Source: Actinomycetota bacterium
GTDB lineage: Bacteria > Actinomycetota > Actinomycetes > Mycobacteriales > Jatrophihabitantaceae
Assembly (NCBI GenBank): GCA_019241805.1
Contig: JAFAWL010000441.1
Location: 1-10,817 of the forward strand
Direction: 5' to 3'
Length of the DNA: 10,817 nucleotides
The translations under genes were made by a program, and so were the position numbers. Within the stretch, counting starts at the first letter, position 1. Each line of letters starts with the position of its first letter. The notes below the pieces were generated by a model. That model did not search any database and had not been told where the DNA came from. It saw nothing but the letters and a program-made list of their open reading frames with translations. Shown piece by piece: positions 1 to 7,200 of the stretch.

Positions 1-774
1 CGCGAGCAGGACGTAGACCGGCGCCAGTTCAGCCGGTTGCCCGGGCCGCCCGAGCGGAACGTCCTGCCCGAAACTTTCCACCTTCTCGGCCGGCATCGTC
101 GCGGGAATCAACGGAGTCCAGATCGGCCCGGGCGCGACGCTGTTGACCCGGATCCCCTTCTCGCCCAGCAGCTGGGCGAGGCTGGCACAGAAATTGGCTA
201 TCGCGGCCTTGCTGGCCGCATACGGTGCCAGCGTCGGTGACGGCATGTCGGAGTTGACCGACGAACTGCCGATTATCGCGGAGCCAGGACGCATATGCGG
301 GACCGCGGCCTTGGCCAGATGGAAGAAGGCGCCGACATTGGTGCGGAACGTGTAATCCCACTCATCGTCCGGAATCTCGTCCAGTGACTCGTGGGTCATC
401 TGGAAGGCCGCGTTGTTCACGAGAATGTCGACGCGCCCGAACTGTTCGACCGCCTTGTCGACGATCGCGCGACAGTGGGCCGGATCGGCGATGTCGCCAC
501 TGACCAGCACCGCTTTGCGGCCGGCCTGTTCGACGTAGTTCGCGGTCTCGCTCGCATCGTCGTGTTCGTCGAGGTAGGCGATCAGCACGTCAGCGCCTTC
601 GCGGGCGAAGGCGATCGCCACGGCCCGGCCGATGCCGCTGTCGCCGCCGGTGATGATCGCCGCCTTACCGGCCAGCCGATCAAAGCCACGGTAGGACTGT
701 TCGCCGCAATCGGGGATGGGCGTCATCTCGGCCTGCCGGCCGGGAACCGGTTGCTGCTGGGCCGGTTGGGTCAT
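1..774 (-). CDS. SDR-family NAD(P)-dependent oxidoreductase, 3' end cut by the window
   Basis: This is a classical-type short-chain dehydrogenase/reductase with 258 residues visible and the C-terminus beyond base 1. The frame is open throughout. An N-terminal extension of about 35 residues precedes the Rossmann fold. The cofactor motif TGGDSGIG is at residues 42-49, the D-I pair of the adenine pocket at 94-95, and NNAA at 120-123. The catalytic set is N146, S172, Y185 and K189 (YAASK), and PG at 215-216 closes the cofactor site. The extension and the DSGIGR variant resemble the YhxC/YhdF-type SDRs of roughly 285-300 residues, so about 30-40 residues are probably missing. The ATG start is supported by a GAGGTGA Shine-Dalgarno sequence a few bases upstream and by a 4-base ATGA overlap with the preceding gene, which suggests translational coupling. 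The substrate cannot be told from the sequence. Confidence 0.93.
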   Translation of the reverse strand, partial: MTQPAQQQPVPGRQAEMTPIPDCGEQSYRGFDRLAGKAAIITGGDSGIGRAVAIAFAREGADVLIAYLDEHDDASETANYVEQAGRKAVLVSGDIADPAHCRAIVDKAVEQFGRVDILVNNAAFQMTHESLDEIPDDEWDYTFRTNVGAFFHLAKAAVPHMRPGSAIIGSSSVNSDMPSPTLAPYAASKAAIANFCASLAQLLGEKGIRVNSVAPGPIWTPLIPATMPAEKVESFGQDVPLGRPGQPAELAPVYVLLA

Positions 775-1394
775 CGGGAATCACCTCGGCTCAGGGGGCG
801 GCTGGGGTCAGGGGTACTGCGCGCCACCTTGACCACGGCGCGCACGACCCGCCGGACCAGCAGGGTGACGATGCCGATCCGCAGCAACGTCGGTCCGGCG
901 ACGACGACCAGGTCCAGCAGTTGGTGGCGCCGGTCGACGCGCCCGGCCCGCGACCGAAGACCATGGCTGCGGAATTCACCGATCAGGCCGGTCTCGGCGA
1001 GCGGGTTGTCCGGGCGGCGGGAGACATAGGAGCGCATTCGGGCCTCGGCGGTCTCCATCCGGTCCCCAAGTACCAACAACAACCAATGAGCCAGCCGTCC
1101 CTCGCTGAAACGCCGGTAGGCGTAGCGGCGAACGGCTCCGGAGGGGCCGTGCAGCGGCTGCGCCGTGCCGAAGACGGGGGTCAGCCGGCCGTGCTCGATC
1201 GAGCGTTCGCGCGGAAGGCGTTGCGGCTGCTGCTGGGGAACATCCCAATGCGCCCCGGTCGCACCCGGATCGAACCGCTCACGCGACCCGGAGGGCCGGT
1301 CGGCCGGATCGAGATCCGCGCCCCAGCCGGGAATGCGCGCCCGCAGCTGTTCGCTCGTCTCGGGCAGGCTCGGCTTGTCCTTCGTGTAAGGCAT
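771..1394 (-). CDS. Conserved hypothetical protein with one C-terminal membrane segment
   Basis: This is a 207-residue protein of no known function. The N-terminal half (1-85) is hydrophilic and rich in Pro, Arg and Gln, with motifs such as SEQLRARIPGWG (14-25) and RERSIEHGRLTPVFG (62-76). The middle (86-125) looks helical, with an aromatic and hydrophobic stretch at 101-110. A longer hydrophobic run at about 159-190 is interrupted by Arg pairs and is probably a membrane anchor or amphipathic helix, followed by a short basic tail. I recall similar proteins beside dehydrogenase genes in mycobacteria, but no domain name is known to me. AGAGGAGG lies just upstream of the ATG start. The gene begins 13 bases after the alcohol dehydrogenase stop, and its TGA overlaps the SDR start (ATGA), so it is the middle gene of a three-gene operon. 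It may be an accessory or membrane-tethering factor for one of the two enzymes; this is inference only. Confidence 0.85.
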   Translation of the reverse strand: MPYTKDKPSLPETSEQLRARIPGWGADLDPADRPSGSRERFDPGATGAHWDVPQQQPQRLPRERSIEHGRLTPVFGTAQPLHGPSGAVRRYAYRRFSEGRLAHWLLLVLGDRMETAEARMRSYVSRRPDNPLAETGLIGEFRSHGLRSRAGRVDRRHQLLDLVVVAGPTLLRIGIVTLLVRRVVRAVVKVARSTPDPSRPLSRGDSR

Positions 1395-1407
1395 GTCCGT
1401 CCTCCTC

Positions 1408-2556
1408 TTAGGCGCCCGAGACCGTGACGAGCGGTTTGACGATGCCGTCGAGTTTGGCCGAGAACGTGTGATAGGCCTCGGCGATGTGCTCGAGCGGGAA
1501 CCGGTGGGTGACGATGTCGCTCGGCCGCAGGTACCCGTTCTTCACGTGGTCGAGCAGCCGCGGCCATTGGCGTTTTACCGGACACTGGTTGCCCCGAATC
1601 GTCAGGCCCTTGTTGAGCGCGTCACCGAACTTGACCAGCGAAGGGGTCGGTCCGTAGGCGCCGAGCACCGAGACGGTTCCGCCTTTGCGGACGCCGTCGA
1701 TGGCCCAATTGAGGGCGATGGGCGAGCCGCCCTGCAGTTTCAATTTCGCGGCCGTGATGTGTTGCAGCAGGTTGCCGTCGGCTTCCGCGCCGACCGCGTC
1801 AATGGCGACGTCGGCACCCAGCCAGTCGGTGAGCCGCTTGAGCTCAAGGACGACGTCGTCGACCTCGACGAAGTTGAGCGTCTCGGCGAACGCAAAACTG
1901 CGGGCCAGATCCAGCCGGTATTGCAGGTGATCCACGACGATCACCCGCCCCGCTCCCATGAGCCAGGCCGAGCGGGCCGCGAACAGCCCGACCGGGCCGG
2001 CGCCGAAGACGACCACTACGTCGCCTTCGACGATCCCGCCGAGCTGCGCGCCGAAATAGCCGGTCGGTCCGGCATCGGTGAGCAGCACGGCGTCCTCGTC
2101 GCCCAGCCAGTCGGGGATCACGCTCGGTCCGACATCGGCGAAGGGCACGCGGACGTACTCGGCTTGGCCTCCGTCGTAGCCACCCGTCGTATGGGAGTAC
2201 CCGTAAATGGCGCCGACCGCGGTCGCATTGGGATTCACGTTGTGGCAATTGGCATACAGGCCGCGGGCGCAGAAGAAGCACGAGCCGCAGAAGATGTTGA
2301 ACGGCACCATCACGCGATCGCCGACCCGCAGGTTCTGCACCGACGAGCCGACTTCGTGCACCACCCCGACGAATTCGTGCCCGAAGGTGTGCCCGATCCG
2401 CGTGTCCGGCATCATGCCGTGGTATAGGTGCAGGTCCGACCCGCAGATCGCAGCCAACCGCACCCGCACGATGGCATCGTTGGGATGCTCGATCGCCGGG
2501 ACATCCTTTTCCTCGACCCGGATGCGATAGGGGCCGCGATAGACCATCGCCTGCAT
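1408..2556 (-). CDS. Zinc-dependent alcohol dehydrogenase (MDR superfamily)
   Basis: A 382-residue medium-chain dehydrogenase, complete for the family. The GroES-like catalytic domain carries the catalytic zinc ligands C38 (CGSDLH) and H60-E61 (GHEFVG). The structural-zinc lobe has four cysteines, C90, C93, C96 and C104. The Rossmann motif GAGPVG is at 185-190, and D209 at the end of the second strand suggests a preference for NAD(H). The third catalytic-zinc position of classical ADHs is an Asp here (DAGPTG, 161-166). Together with the GG-rich loop at 124-130, this is closer to the formaldehyde dehydrogenase/threonine dehydrogenase-like branch than to ethanol dehydrogenases. The substrate is unknown. 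The ATG is preceded by GGAAGGG at 7-base spacing. It is the first gene of an operon with the small membrane protein and the SDR, which suggests a coupled alcohol/aldehyde/ketone conversion (inference). Confidence 0.95.
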   Translation of the reverse strand: MQAMVYRGPYRIRVEEKDVPAIEHPNDAIVRVRLAAICGSDLHLYHGMMPDTRIGHTFGHEFVGVVHEVGSSVQNLRVGDRVMVPFNIFCGSCFFCARGLYANCHNVNPNATAVGAIYGYSHTTGGYDGGQAEYVRVPFADVGPSVIPDWLGDEDAVLLTDAGPTGYFGAQLGGIVEGDVVVVFGAGPVGLFAARSAWLMGAGRVIVVDHLQYRLDLARSFAFAETLNFVEVDDVVLELKRLTDWLGADVAIDAVGAEADGNLLQHITAAKLKLQGGSPIALNWAIDGVRKGGTVSVLGAYGPTPSLVKFGDALNKGLTIRGNQCPVKRQWPRLLDHVKNGYLRPSDIVTHRFPLEHIAEAYHTFSAKLDGIVKPLVTVSGA

Positions 2557-2644
2557 TGGATTGCCCTTCCGGCGTTCCGCTGGCCGCCGCCGCCTGCTTT
2601 GTCACGAGCGGGCGACCGGCCGGTGCTCCGGTTGAGCTTCTCCC

Positions 2645-2671
2645 ACCATAACCAAATCACGGCCTCGTCAA
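2645..2671 (-). promoter_or_regulatory. Possible promoter of the dehydrogenase operon
   Basis: The 147-base gap between the polymerase gene and the dehydrogenase contains, on the minus strand, TTGACG (2671-2666) followed by TATGGT (2650-2645). The spacer is 15 bases, shorter than ideal. The -35 is near consensus and the -10 fits TANNNT, so this is a plausible but unproven housekeeping-type promoter. No clear terminator was seen in the same gap. Confidence 0.25.
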
Positions 2672-2703
2672 TCCGGTTCGACGAAATCAGGTTCGCGCTC
2701 TGG

Positions 2704-4398
2704 TCAGCTCAACTCGGGCAGCGGCTTGGCCGGCGCGAGTACGTCGGCGAACAGGTCGCCGCGCTCGGCCAGCCGAGGAATTATCGAGCGAATCGTGTAG
2801 CGATCCGGGCGCAACTCAGGATCGTCGAGTTCGTCCCAGCTGATCGGCGCCGACACCGGAGCCCCGGCGGCCGGGCGGGGGCTGTAGGGCGCGACGAGTG
2901 TCTTGTTGATCGCGTTCTGGGTGTAGTCGAGGCGGGCCAGGCCGGCGCGGTCGTGCACCTGCCATTTCCAGCTGACCAATTCCGGTACGACCGCGCCGAC
3001 GGTTTTGGACAGCCGCTCGACCCAGGCCCGGGTGTCGTCGAACGACGGGCCGGCGACGATGGGGATCCAGATCTGGATGCCGCGCCGTCCGGTGAGCTTG
3101 GCCCGGGCCCGGACGTGGAGGTGCTCCAGCGCGGTGCGGTGCAGGCGGGCGAGCGTGAGCAGCTCGGACCACGTCGTCTGCTCGCCCGGGTCGAGGTCGA
3201 TGAGCGCGTACGTCGGCCGGTGTGGCTCATCGACGAGCGAGGTCCAGGCGTGCCACTCCAGGGCGCCGAAGTTCGCGGCCCAGACCAGCGCCGCCGGTTC
3301 GTCTACGACGAGGTAGGTGCGCGTCTCGCCGGGGTCGGCGTCCGGGTTGTCCCAGCGGGGCAGCCAGTCGGGGGCGTGTTCGGGAAGTTCCTTGTGCCAG
3401 AAGCCCTTTGTGCCGACACCGCCGGGGTAGCGGTGCATGTTCAACGCTCGTTTTCGCAGATGAGGCAGGAGGGTCGGCGCGATCTGGGCGGTGTAGCGCA
3501 GCAGGTCGCGCTTGGTCACCGGCTCCTCATGGGGCCGCGCGGGGAAGAGGACCTTGTCGAGGTTGGTGACGCGCAATTCGCGGCCGAGCACCGCCCACGT
3601 GCCGCCGGAGCCGAGGGCATCGAGAGCGGCCAATTCGCCCGCGCCGACGGTCTCCGATTTGAGGGTGATCGCTGCTCGGGCGGCGGGGAGGTCGGAGCGC
3701 CAGAGCCGGTCGGGTTCGGCCTTCACCTCGTCGTTGGTCCGGCCGGAGAGCACGGAATTCGGGTGCTGCTCGGGATCCCAGCCGTCGACCGCATCCTCGT
3801 CGTGCTTGTGCAGCAGCAGCCATTCCTCTTTACCGGCTGCGTCGATCTTCGTGCGCACGATGACGAACCGGCCGCGCAGTTTCCGACCCCGGATGTCGAG
3901 ATGAAGTTCGCCGTTCGCGACCGCCGCGGCCGGGTCGTCGGTTTCGTGCGGCTCCCACGTACCGGCATCCCACACGATCACGTCGCCGCCGCCGTATTGC
4001 CCCGACGGGATGATGCCTTCGAAGTCGATGTAATCCAGCGGGTGATCTTCGACGTGAAACGCCGCTCTCCGCACCCCTGGGTCGAGGGTGGGGCCCTTCG
4101 GGACGGCCCAGCTGACCAGCACGCCGTCGATCTCCAGGCGAAAGTCGTAATGCAGGCGGCGAGCGCGGTGTCGTTGGACGACGAATCGCGCCGGTGGCGA
4201 AGCCTTGCGAGTGCTCTGCTTGCGGACCTGCTTGGCAGTGCCCGGCTTCCGGGCGCTCGGCTTGCCGGTGCCTGTTTCATCGGTCGGTCCGGACGGTTCG
4301 GCGGTCTTGGCGAAGTCCCGCTTGGCTCGATACGGCCCCAGGCGCTCGGCCGGCGTCGACTCCGTCCGGGCTTGTTTGGATCGGACTTTGGCGGTCAC
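2704..4398 (-). CDS. LigD-like phosphoesterase-polymerase for end joining, no ligase domain
   Basis: A 564-residue protein with two of the three LigD modules. The 3'-phosphoesterase domain (about 21-215) keeps the manganese-site pattern: R27-D28 and E34 in the N-terminal strand, H77, H83, D85 and R87 in RHRARRLHYDFRLE, and H119 with Y123 (HPLDY). A primase-like polymerase domain (about 265-560) carries the metal-binding DLDP (D401, D403) and the third acidic residue D491 (LDYTQN). No ligase domain (KxDG motif) is present. The order phosphoesterase-polymerase differs from mycobacterial LigD (polymerase-phosphoesterase-ligase). The known LigD role is trimming and filling broken DNA ends before sealing, so a separate ATP-dependent ligase is expected elsewhere. 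In motif II, TGRRGIQIW (436-444) has Gln442 where LigD polymerases usually have His. The GTG start overlaps the Ku stop by four bases (GTGA), implying coupled synthesis. Residues 40-68 form a Lys/Ser/Thr-rich linker. Confidence 0.93.
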   Translation of the reverse strand: MTAKVRSKQARTESTPAERLGPYRAKRDFAKTAEPSGPTDETGTGKPSARKPGTAKQVRKQSTRKASPPARFVVQRHRARRLHYDFRLEIDGVLVSWAVPKGPTLDPGVRRAAFHVEDHPLDYIDFEGIIPSGQYGGGDVIVWDAGTWEPHETDDPAAAVANGELHLDIRGRKLRGRFVIVRTKIDAAGKEEWLLLHKHDEDAVDGWDPEQHPNSVLSGRTNDEVKAEPDRLWRSDLPAARAAITLKSETVGAGELAALDALGSGGTWAVLGRELRVTNLDKVLFPARPHEEPVTKRDLLRYTAQIAPTLLPHLRKRALNMHRYPGGVGTKGFWHKELPEHAPDWLPRWDNPDADPGETRTYLVVDEPAALVWAANFGALEWHAWTSLVDEPHRPTYALIDLDPGEQTTWSELLTLARLHRTALEHLHVRARAKLTGRRGIQIWIPIVAGPSFDDTRAWVERLSKTVGAVVPELVSWKWQVHDRAGLARLDYTQNAINKTLVAPYSPRPAAGAPVSAPISWDELDDPELRPDRYTIRSIIPRLAERGDLFADVLAPAKPLPELS

Positions 4399-5315
4399 GA
4401 GGCTTTCCGGGCCGTTCGCTTGGTCGCCGCTTTCTTGGCCGCGCCTCGCTTGGCGGACGCGCCTCGCTTAGCGGCCGTGTTCTTAGCGGCCGGTGTCTTC
4501 TTCGCGGCCGTCGCCTTGTTGCTCGCGCCCCGGCCGCCGCGGGCGGACTCGACCGACCGGCGCAGCGCGTCGAGCAGGTCGACGACGTTGGTACCCGCTG
4601 GCGCATCCGCCGCGACCTCGACCTCGTTGCCCTTGCTCTTGGCTTCGATGAGGCGGTTGACCCGCTCGGTGTAGGTGTCGTGATACTGGCTCGGCTGCCA
4701 GGCCTCGCTCATGGAATCGATCAACTGCGTGGCCATGGCCAGCTCGCCCCTGCTGAAGCTCGTCTTGCGCGGGAGGTTGTCGAGCATGTCCTCGGCGTCG
4801 CGGACCTCGTCGGCAAGGAACAGCGTCTCGAGTACGAGCACGTTGCCGGCCGGGCGGACAGCCGCCAAGTGTTGCTTGCCGTGCATCACGAACGTGGCGA
4901 TTCCCGCTTGATTCGAGGCGGCCATTGCGTCGCGCAGCAGGGCGTAGGTCTTCTTGTTCTCCTCCGCGGCCGGGGCGAGGTAATAGGCCTTGTTGAAATA
5001 GATCGGATCGATCTCGTCGAGGTCGACGAAGCCGGAGATCTCCAGCGCCCGGGAGCGGCCGGGAGCGATCTGCGCCAGCTCGTCGTCGCTGATCATCACG
5101 TATTTGCCGCCGCTGACCTCGACGCCTTTGACGATGTCGCTGAACTCCACCTCGCGGCCGGTGCGCTCGTTCACCCGCTTGTAGCGGATGCGGTCGGTGC
5201 TGCCCTCGGCGAACTGATGGAACGACGGCTCGTGTTCCTCGGTGGCCGTGAACAGCCCGACCGGCACGCTGACCAGCCCGAAACTGATCACGCCGGACCA
5301 CACCGCCCGCGCCAT
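4395..5315 (-). CDS. ku: DNA end-binding protein Ku
   Basis: A prokaryotic Ku that forms a homodimeric ring on double-strand break ends and recruits the LigD-type enzymes of non-homologous end joining. The start ARAVWSGVISFGLVSVPVG is the family signature. The Ku core runs to about residue 250 (306 residues in all). From about 262 to the end there is a Lys/Ala/Arg/Thr-rich tail, as in mycobacterial Ku, where basic tails are known to aid DNA binding. A GTG directly in front (5318) would add one Met. I chose the ATG at 5315 because related proteins begin MARA and GAAGGG lies nine bases upstream. The stop overlaps the phosphoesterase-polymerase start (GTGA), so the two repair proteins are made together. 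A DUF3253 gene ends 70 bases upstream and may be cotranscribed. Confidence 0.96.
   Translation of the reverse strand: MARAVWSGVISFGLVSVPVGLFTATEEHEPSFHQFAEGSTDRIRYKRVNERTGREVEFSDIVKGVEVSGGKYVMISDDELAQIAPGRSRALEISGFVDLDEIDPIYFNKAYYLAPAAEENKKTYALLRDAMAASNQAGIATFVMHGKQHLAAVRPAGNVLVLETLFLADEVRDAEDMLDNLPRKTSFSRGELAMATQLIDSMSEAWQPSQYHDTYTERVNRLIEAKSKGNEVEVAADAPAGTNVVDLLDALRRSVESARGGRGASNKATAAKKTPAAKNTAAKRGASAKRGAAKKAATKRTARKAS
4441..4476 (-). repeat. 18-bp tandem repeat in the Ku tail
   Basis: Two adjacent 18-bp units (4441-4458 and 4459-4476) match at 16 of 18 positions. A partial third copy follows. They encode the repeated tail motif KRGASA/KRGAA and keep the reading frame. This suggests that the basic tail grows and shrinks by unit duplication. 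Confidence 0.7.
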
Positions 5316-5384
5316 CACCCACCGCCCTTCGCCGCGCCCAACGGCAGTCTTACCCGCTCGCGGCCGGCGGCGATCGTCGGCGGT

Positions 5385-5876
5385 TCACCAGCGTGGACCG
5401 CGGGCCAGCCGCACCGGGCCGCGGATCACGGACGGGTCGATGTCGCGGCCCCGCTGTCGAATCGTGAGGGTGCCGTCGCGGGCCAGGTCCGTGGCGACGT
5501 CGTGCGCGACCGGCATCAGGTCCCGCCAGGACGACCCGCCGACGACGCGGGCGGCGTCGCTGGGGCAGATGGTGGCCTTCGGATCGCGGTGGCGCAGCAG
5601 TGTGCGCATCGTCGCGGCCAACCGCCGGCGTCGTCCTTCGGCCGTCGGTTCCCACCATGGATCGCCACGTTCACCGAGAGCCACCTTGGCGTCCTGCACC
5701 CGCCGGCGGGCGGGCGCCCCGTCCGAGCGGACGTCGCGACGGGCTGACATCAACTCGGCGACGAGTTCACGCCGCAGTGGTTCGGGAATGGCCGGGTCGG
5801 TGGCCCGCCAGCGCCGCCCGGACACGACGACGAAGCGACCGTCCTCGGTCAGCACCGCGTCGTCTGCGTTGCCCAC
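5385..5876 (-). CDS. DUF3253 family protein with an extra N-terminal domain
   Basis: A 163-residue protein of unknown function. Residues about 80-160 look like DUF3253, a small winged-helix-like domain: the helix around 104-120 with PSDAARVVGG and W117, then the signature RGRDIDPSV...RGPVRL near the C-terminus. Residues 8-75 form a second conserved block (DGRFVVVSGRRWRATDP, then a helix, then AKVALGERGDPWW). I recall this block in the same proteins, but it has no function known to me. I chose the GTG at 5876 because GGAGGTG lies directly upstream. The alternative GTG at 5912 (175 residues) has no visible ribosome site. The gene ends 69 bases before Ku on the same strand, so a shared transcript with the end-joining genes is possible. 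The winged-helix fold would fit nucleic-acid binding, but this is inference. Confidence 0.82.
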   Translation of the reverse strand: MGNADDAVLTEDGRFVVVSGRRWRATDPAIPEPLRRELVAELMSARRDVRSDGAPARRRVQDAKVALGERGDPWWEPTAEGRRRRLAATMRTLLRHRDPKATICPSDAARVVGGSSWRDLMPVAHDVATDLARDGTLTIRQRGRDIDPSVIRGPVRLARGPRW

Positions 5877-6124
5877 AGTCACCTCCGCCGTCACTCCGCT
5901 CGTCCTACCCACCGGGGATGTGTTTCGTCAGCCGAGCTATTGCTTGACGGCCGATTCGCGAAAGTCACGTGTCGCTGACAATCGAGCCGCGGCCGGTGAT
6001 CCGAATCGTGTTAGCGGGCACTAGAGCAAGGTCGACGGGGGCCACGGATTCGCGCGCGAGCTGTTCACGGGGGTGACAGCGCCCCGCGCCGTGGTCCCCG
6101 CCGACATCTGTTCGCGGTCGGTAT
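5877..6124. other. Intergenic region without a gene
   Basis: About 250 bases between the flavoprotein stop and the DUF3253 start. No convincing ORF or RNA gene is seen on either strand. Three small inverted repeats are visible: CCGAC/GTCGG (6101-6105, 6117-6121) just after the flavoprotein stop, CGGGG/CCCCG (6068-6072, 6082-6086), and an operator-like CTGTTCACGGGGGTGACAG (6061-6079) that is palindromic apart from one extra T. None has a U-tract, so any terminator here would be atypical. The promoter for the DUF3253-Ku-polymerase genes should lie here, but no clear -10/-35 pair was found. Confidence 0.5.
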
Positions 6125-6649
6125 TCAGAAGCGAAAGCGGGCGAGCCCGCCCGGCTCTTCCGACAGGGTCACGATCGCCGACACCGGCTCGATGCGATAG
6201 ACGTTCCAGGGCGGCGGTCCCTGCGAGGGCGCGTTGAACGGGGCGGTGATGCCGGTCCCGGACTCGTCGGGTTCGGCCGGCCAGCCCGCGTCGGCCCACG
6301 CCTTGGCCAGCCGGGTCACGTCGTCGGGATCGGTGACACGGACGGCGTCGCCCTCGACGGTAACGTCGGCGCCGTCGATGGACACCGCGATCGAGCAGCG
6401 TGGGTCGCGGGCGACGTTTCGTGCTTTGCGGGTGCCGGACCCGGTCTGGAACCAGAACGTGCCGCCGAGCCAGAGCGCGCCGACCGGCGTCAGATGCGGG
6501 CCGCCGTCGTGATTGACGGTCGCGAGCCAGGTCGAGCGGGAGTTGATCGCGTCGGGTGCCGGTTTCGAATCCGCGTCGAGCTTCGCGGCGATACTGGCCC
6601 AGTCGACCGGCGGCAGCCCGTCGGCCGCACCGAGATTCACACTGTCCAT
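6125..6649 (-). CDS. Pyridoxamine 5'-phosphate oxidase-like split-barrel flavoprotein
   Basis: A 174-residue protein of the PNPOx-like split-barrel family, which binds FMN or the deazaflavin F420. The pattern is typical: the strand WLATVNHDGGPHLTPVGALW (41-60), then GTFWFQTG, then the cofactor-phosphate region GTRKARNVARDPRCSI (72-87), then the strand DVTVEGDAVRV (95-105) and a helix with LAKAWADAGW. A Pro-rich loop (135-148) precedes the last strand WNVYRIEP. Actinobacterial relatives are often F420-dependent reductases or detoxification enzymes. The cofactor cannot be chosen from the sequence. The ATG is preceded by GAGGAG nine bases upstream. An in-frame GTG at 6694 would add 15 residues without a good ribosome site. 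It lies 78 bases downstream of arr on the same strand, so read-through from the arr promoter is possible. Confidence 0.88.
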   Translation of the reverse strand: MDSVNLGAADGLPPVDWASIAAKLDADSKPAPDAINSRSTWLATVNHDGGPHLTPVGALWLGGTFWFQTGSGTRKARNVARDPRCSIAVSIDGADVTVEGDAVRVTDPDDVTRLAKAWADAGWPAEPDESGTGITAPFNAPSQGPPPWNVYRIEPVSAIVTLSEEPGGLARFRF

Positions 6650-6712
6650 CAGGCATCGCTCCTCGGCTGGTCGGCACGAGCGGGTAGCACCCACCCTAGG
6701 CCGTCAGGCTCC

Positions 6713-6727
6713 GGGACTGCTCGTCCC
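6713..6727 (-). terminator. Small hairpin just after the arr stop
   Basis: GGGAC and GTCCC (5-bp stem, 5-base loop) begin directly after the arr TGA. There is no U-run after the stem, so it would be at best a weak or Rho-assisted terminator. It may instead only protect the 3' end of a processed transcript. Confidence 0.25.
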
Positions 6728-7150
6728 TCAATTGATGATCTCGCCAGCGTCGCCGGACAGGAGCGTCGACAGTCGTTCACGCCACGTCTGCAGCTGTTCG
6801 GGTGTCAGTCGCGTCCATTCGGTGATCTCGCCGACGATGCGCAGGGCCGAGCGGCTGCGGTAGGACCGCGTCGGGTTACCGCGGAACTTCTTGTCGGTGA
6901 CGTTCGGATCGTTCTCGAAGGCACCGGTCGGTTCGACCGCGTACACCCTCGGCCTGGCCTCGACGTCGGCGAGTTCGGCGGCGAGCTCAGCGGCCAGGCC
7001 GGCGCCGTCGACGAGAGCGGTGAAGTAGATGTGGTTCATCACGATCTCGGGACGGTAGTTCGACGGGCGCCCCGGCGTGAGCAGTTCGCCCACACGGAGC
7101 GCGGCGATCGTGCCGTGGAAGAACGGCCCCGGATCGAGCGGTTCGGACAC
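6728..7150 (-). CDS. arr: NAD+-dependent rifamycin ADP-ribosyltransferase (Arr)
   Basis: A 140-residue enzyme that transfers ADP-ribose from NAD+ to the C23 hydroxyl of rifamycins, which inactivates them. It acts in the cytoplasm. The sequence matches the Arr family throughout. It has PGPFFHGT with the active-site H12, then NYRPEIVMNHIYFTALVDGA (31-50) with Y42 at the 30-residue spacing known from the H-Y-D triad of Arr, then DPNVTDKKF with the likely triad Asp at 81, and GNPTRSYRS (91-99) followed by LRIVGE. The length equals the family norm. The GTG start is set by GGAGGG with 7-base spacing and by the usual short N-terminus. A longer in-frame start at 7213 would lie inside the regulatory element. 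The upstream region carries a rifamycin-associated element and a leader hairpin, which points to drug-responsive control. Confidence 0.95.
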   Translation of the reverse strand: MSEPLDPGPFFHGTIAALRVGELLTPGRPSNYRPEIVMNHIYFTALVDGAGLAAELAAELADVEARPRVYAVEPTGAFENDPNVTDKKFRGNPTRSYRSRSALRIVGEITEWTRLTPEQLQTWRERLSTLLSGDAGEIIN

Positions 7151-7157
7151 AAGACAT

Positions 7158-7200
7158 CCCTCCGTCGGTACGCGGACGCGTGAGTCTGCCGCACCGACGG
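7158..7200 (-). promoter_or_regulatory. Leader hairpin touching the arr ribosome-binding site
   Basis: CCGTCGGT (7162-7169) and ACCGACGG (7193-7200) form perfect 8-bp arms with a 23-base loop. In the transcript the proximal arm covers the first two bases of the GGAGGG ribosome site (7163-7158). The distal arm shares two bases with the adjacent rifamycin-associated element. This may modulate arr translation. Only the base pairing is seen, and the regulatory role is inference. Confidence 0.4.

Noticed and set aside
2428..4674. Very long plus-strand open frame (748 codons)
   Set aside because: It is the antisense of the phosphoesterase-polymerase and of the ends of its neighbours. It has no recognisable motif and the minus-strand frames carry clear catalytic residues. 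Long antisense frames are expected at this GC content.
4194..5747. Plus-strand open frame of 517 codons
   Set aside because: It lies opposite Ku and the adjoining genes, whose protein signatures are unambiguous.
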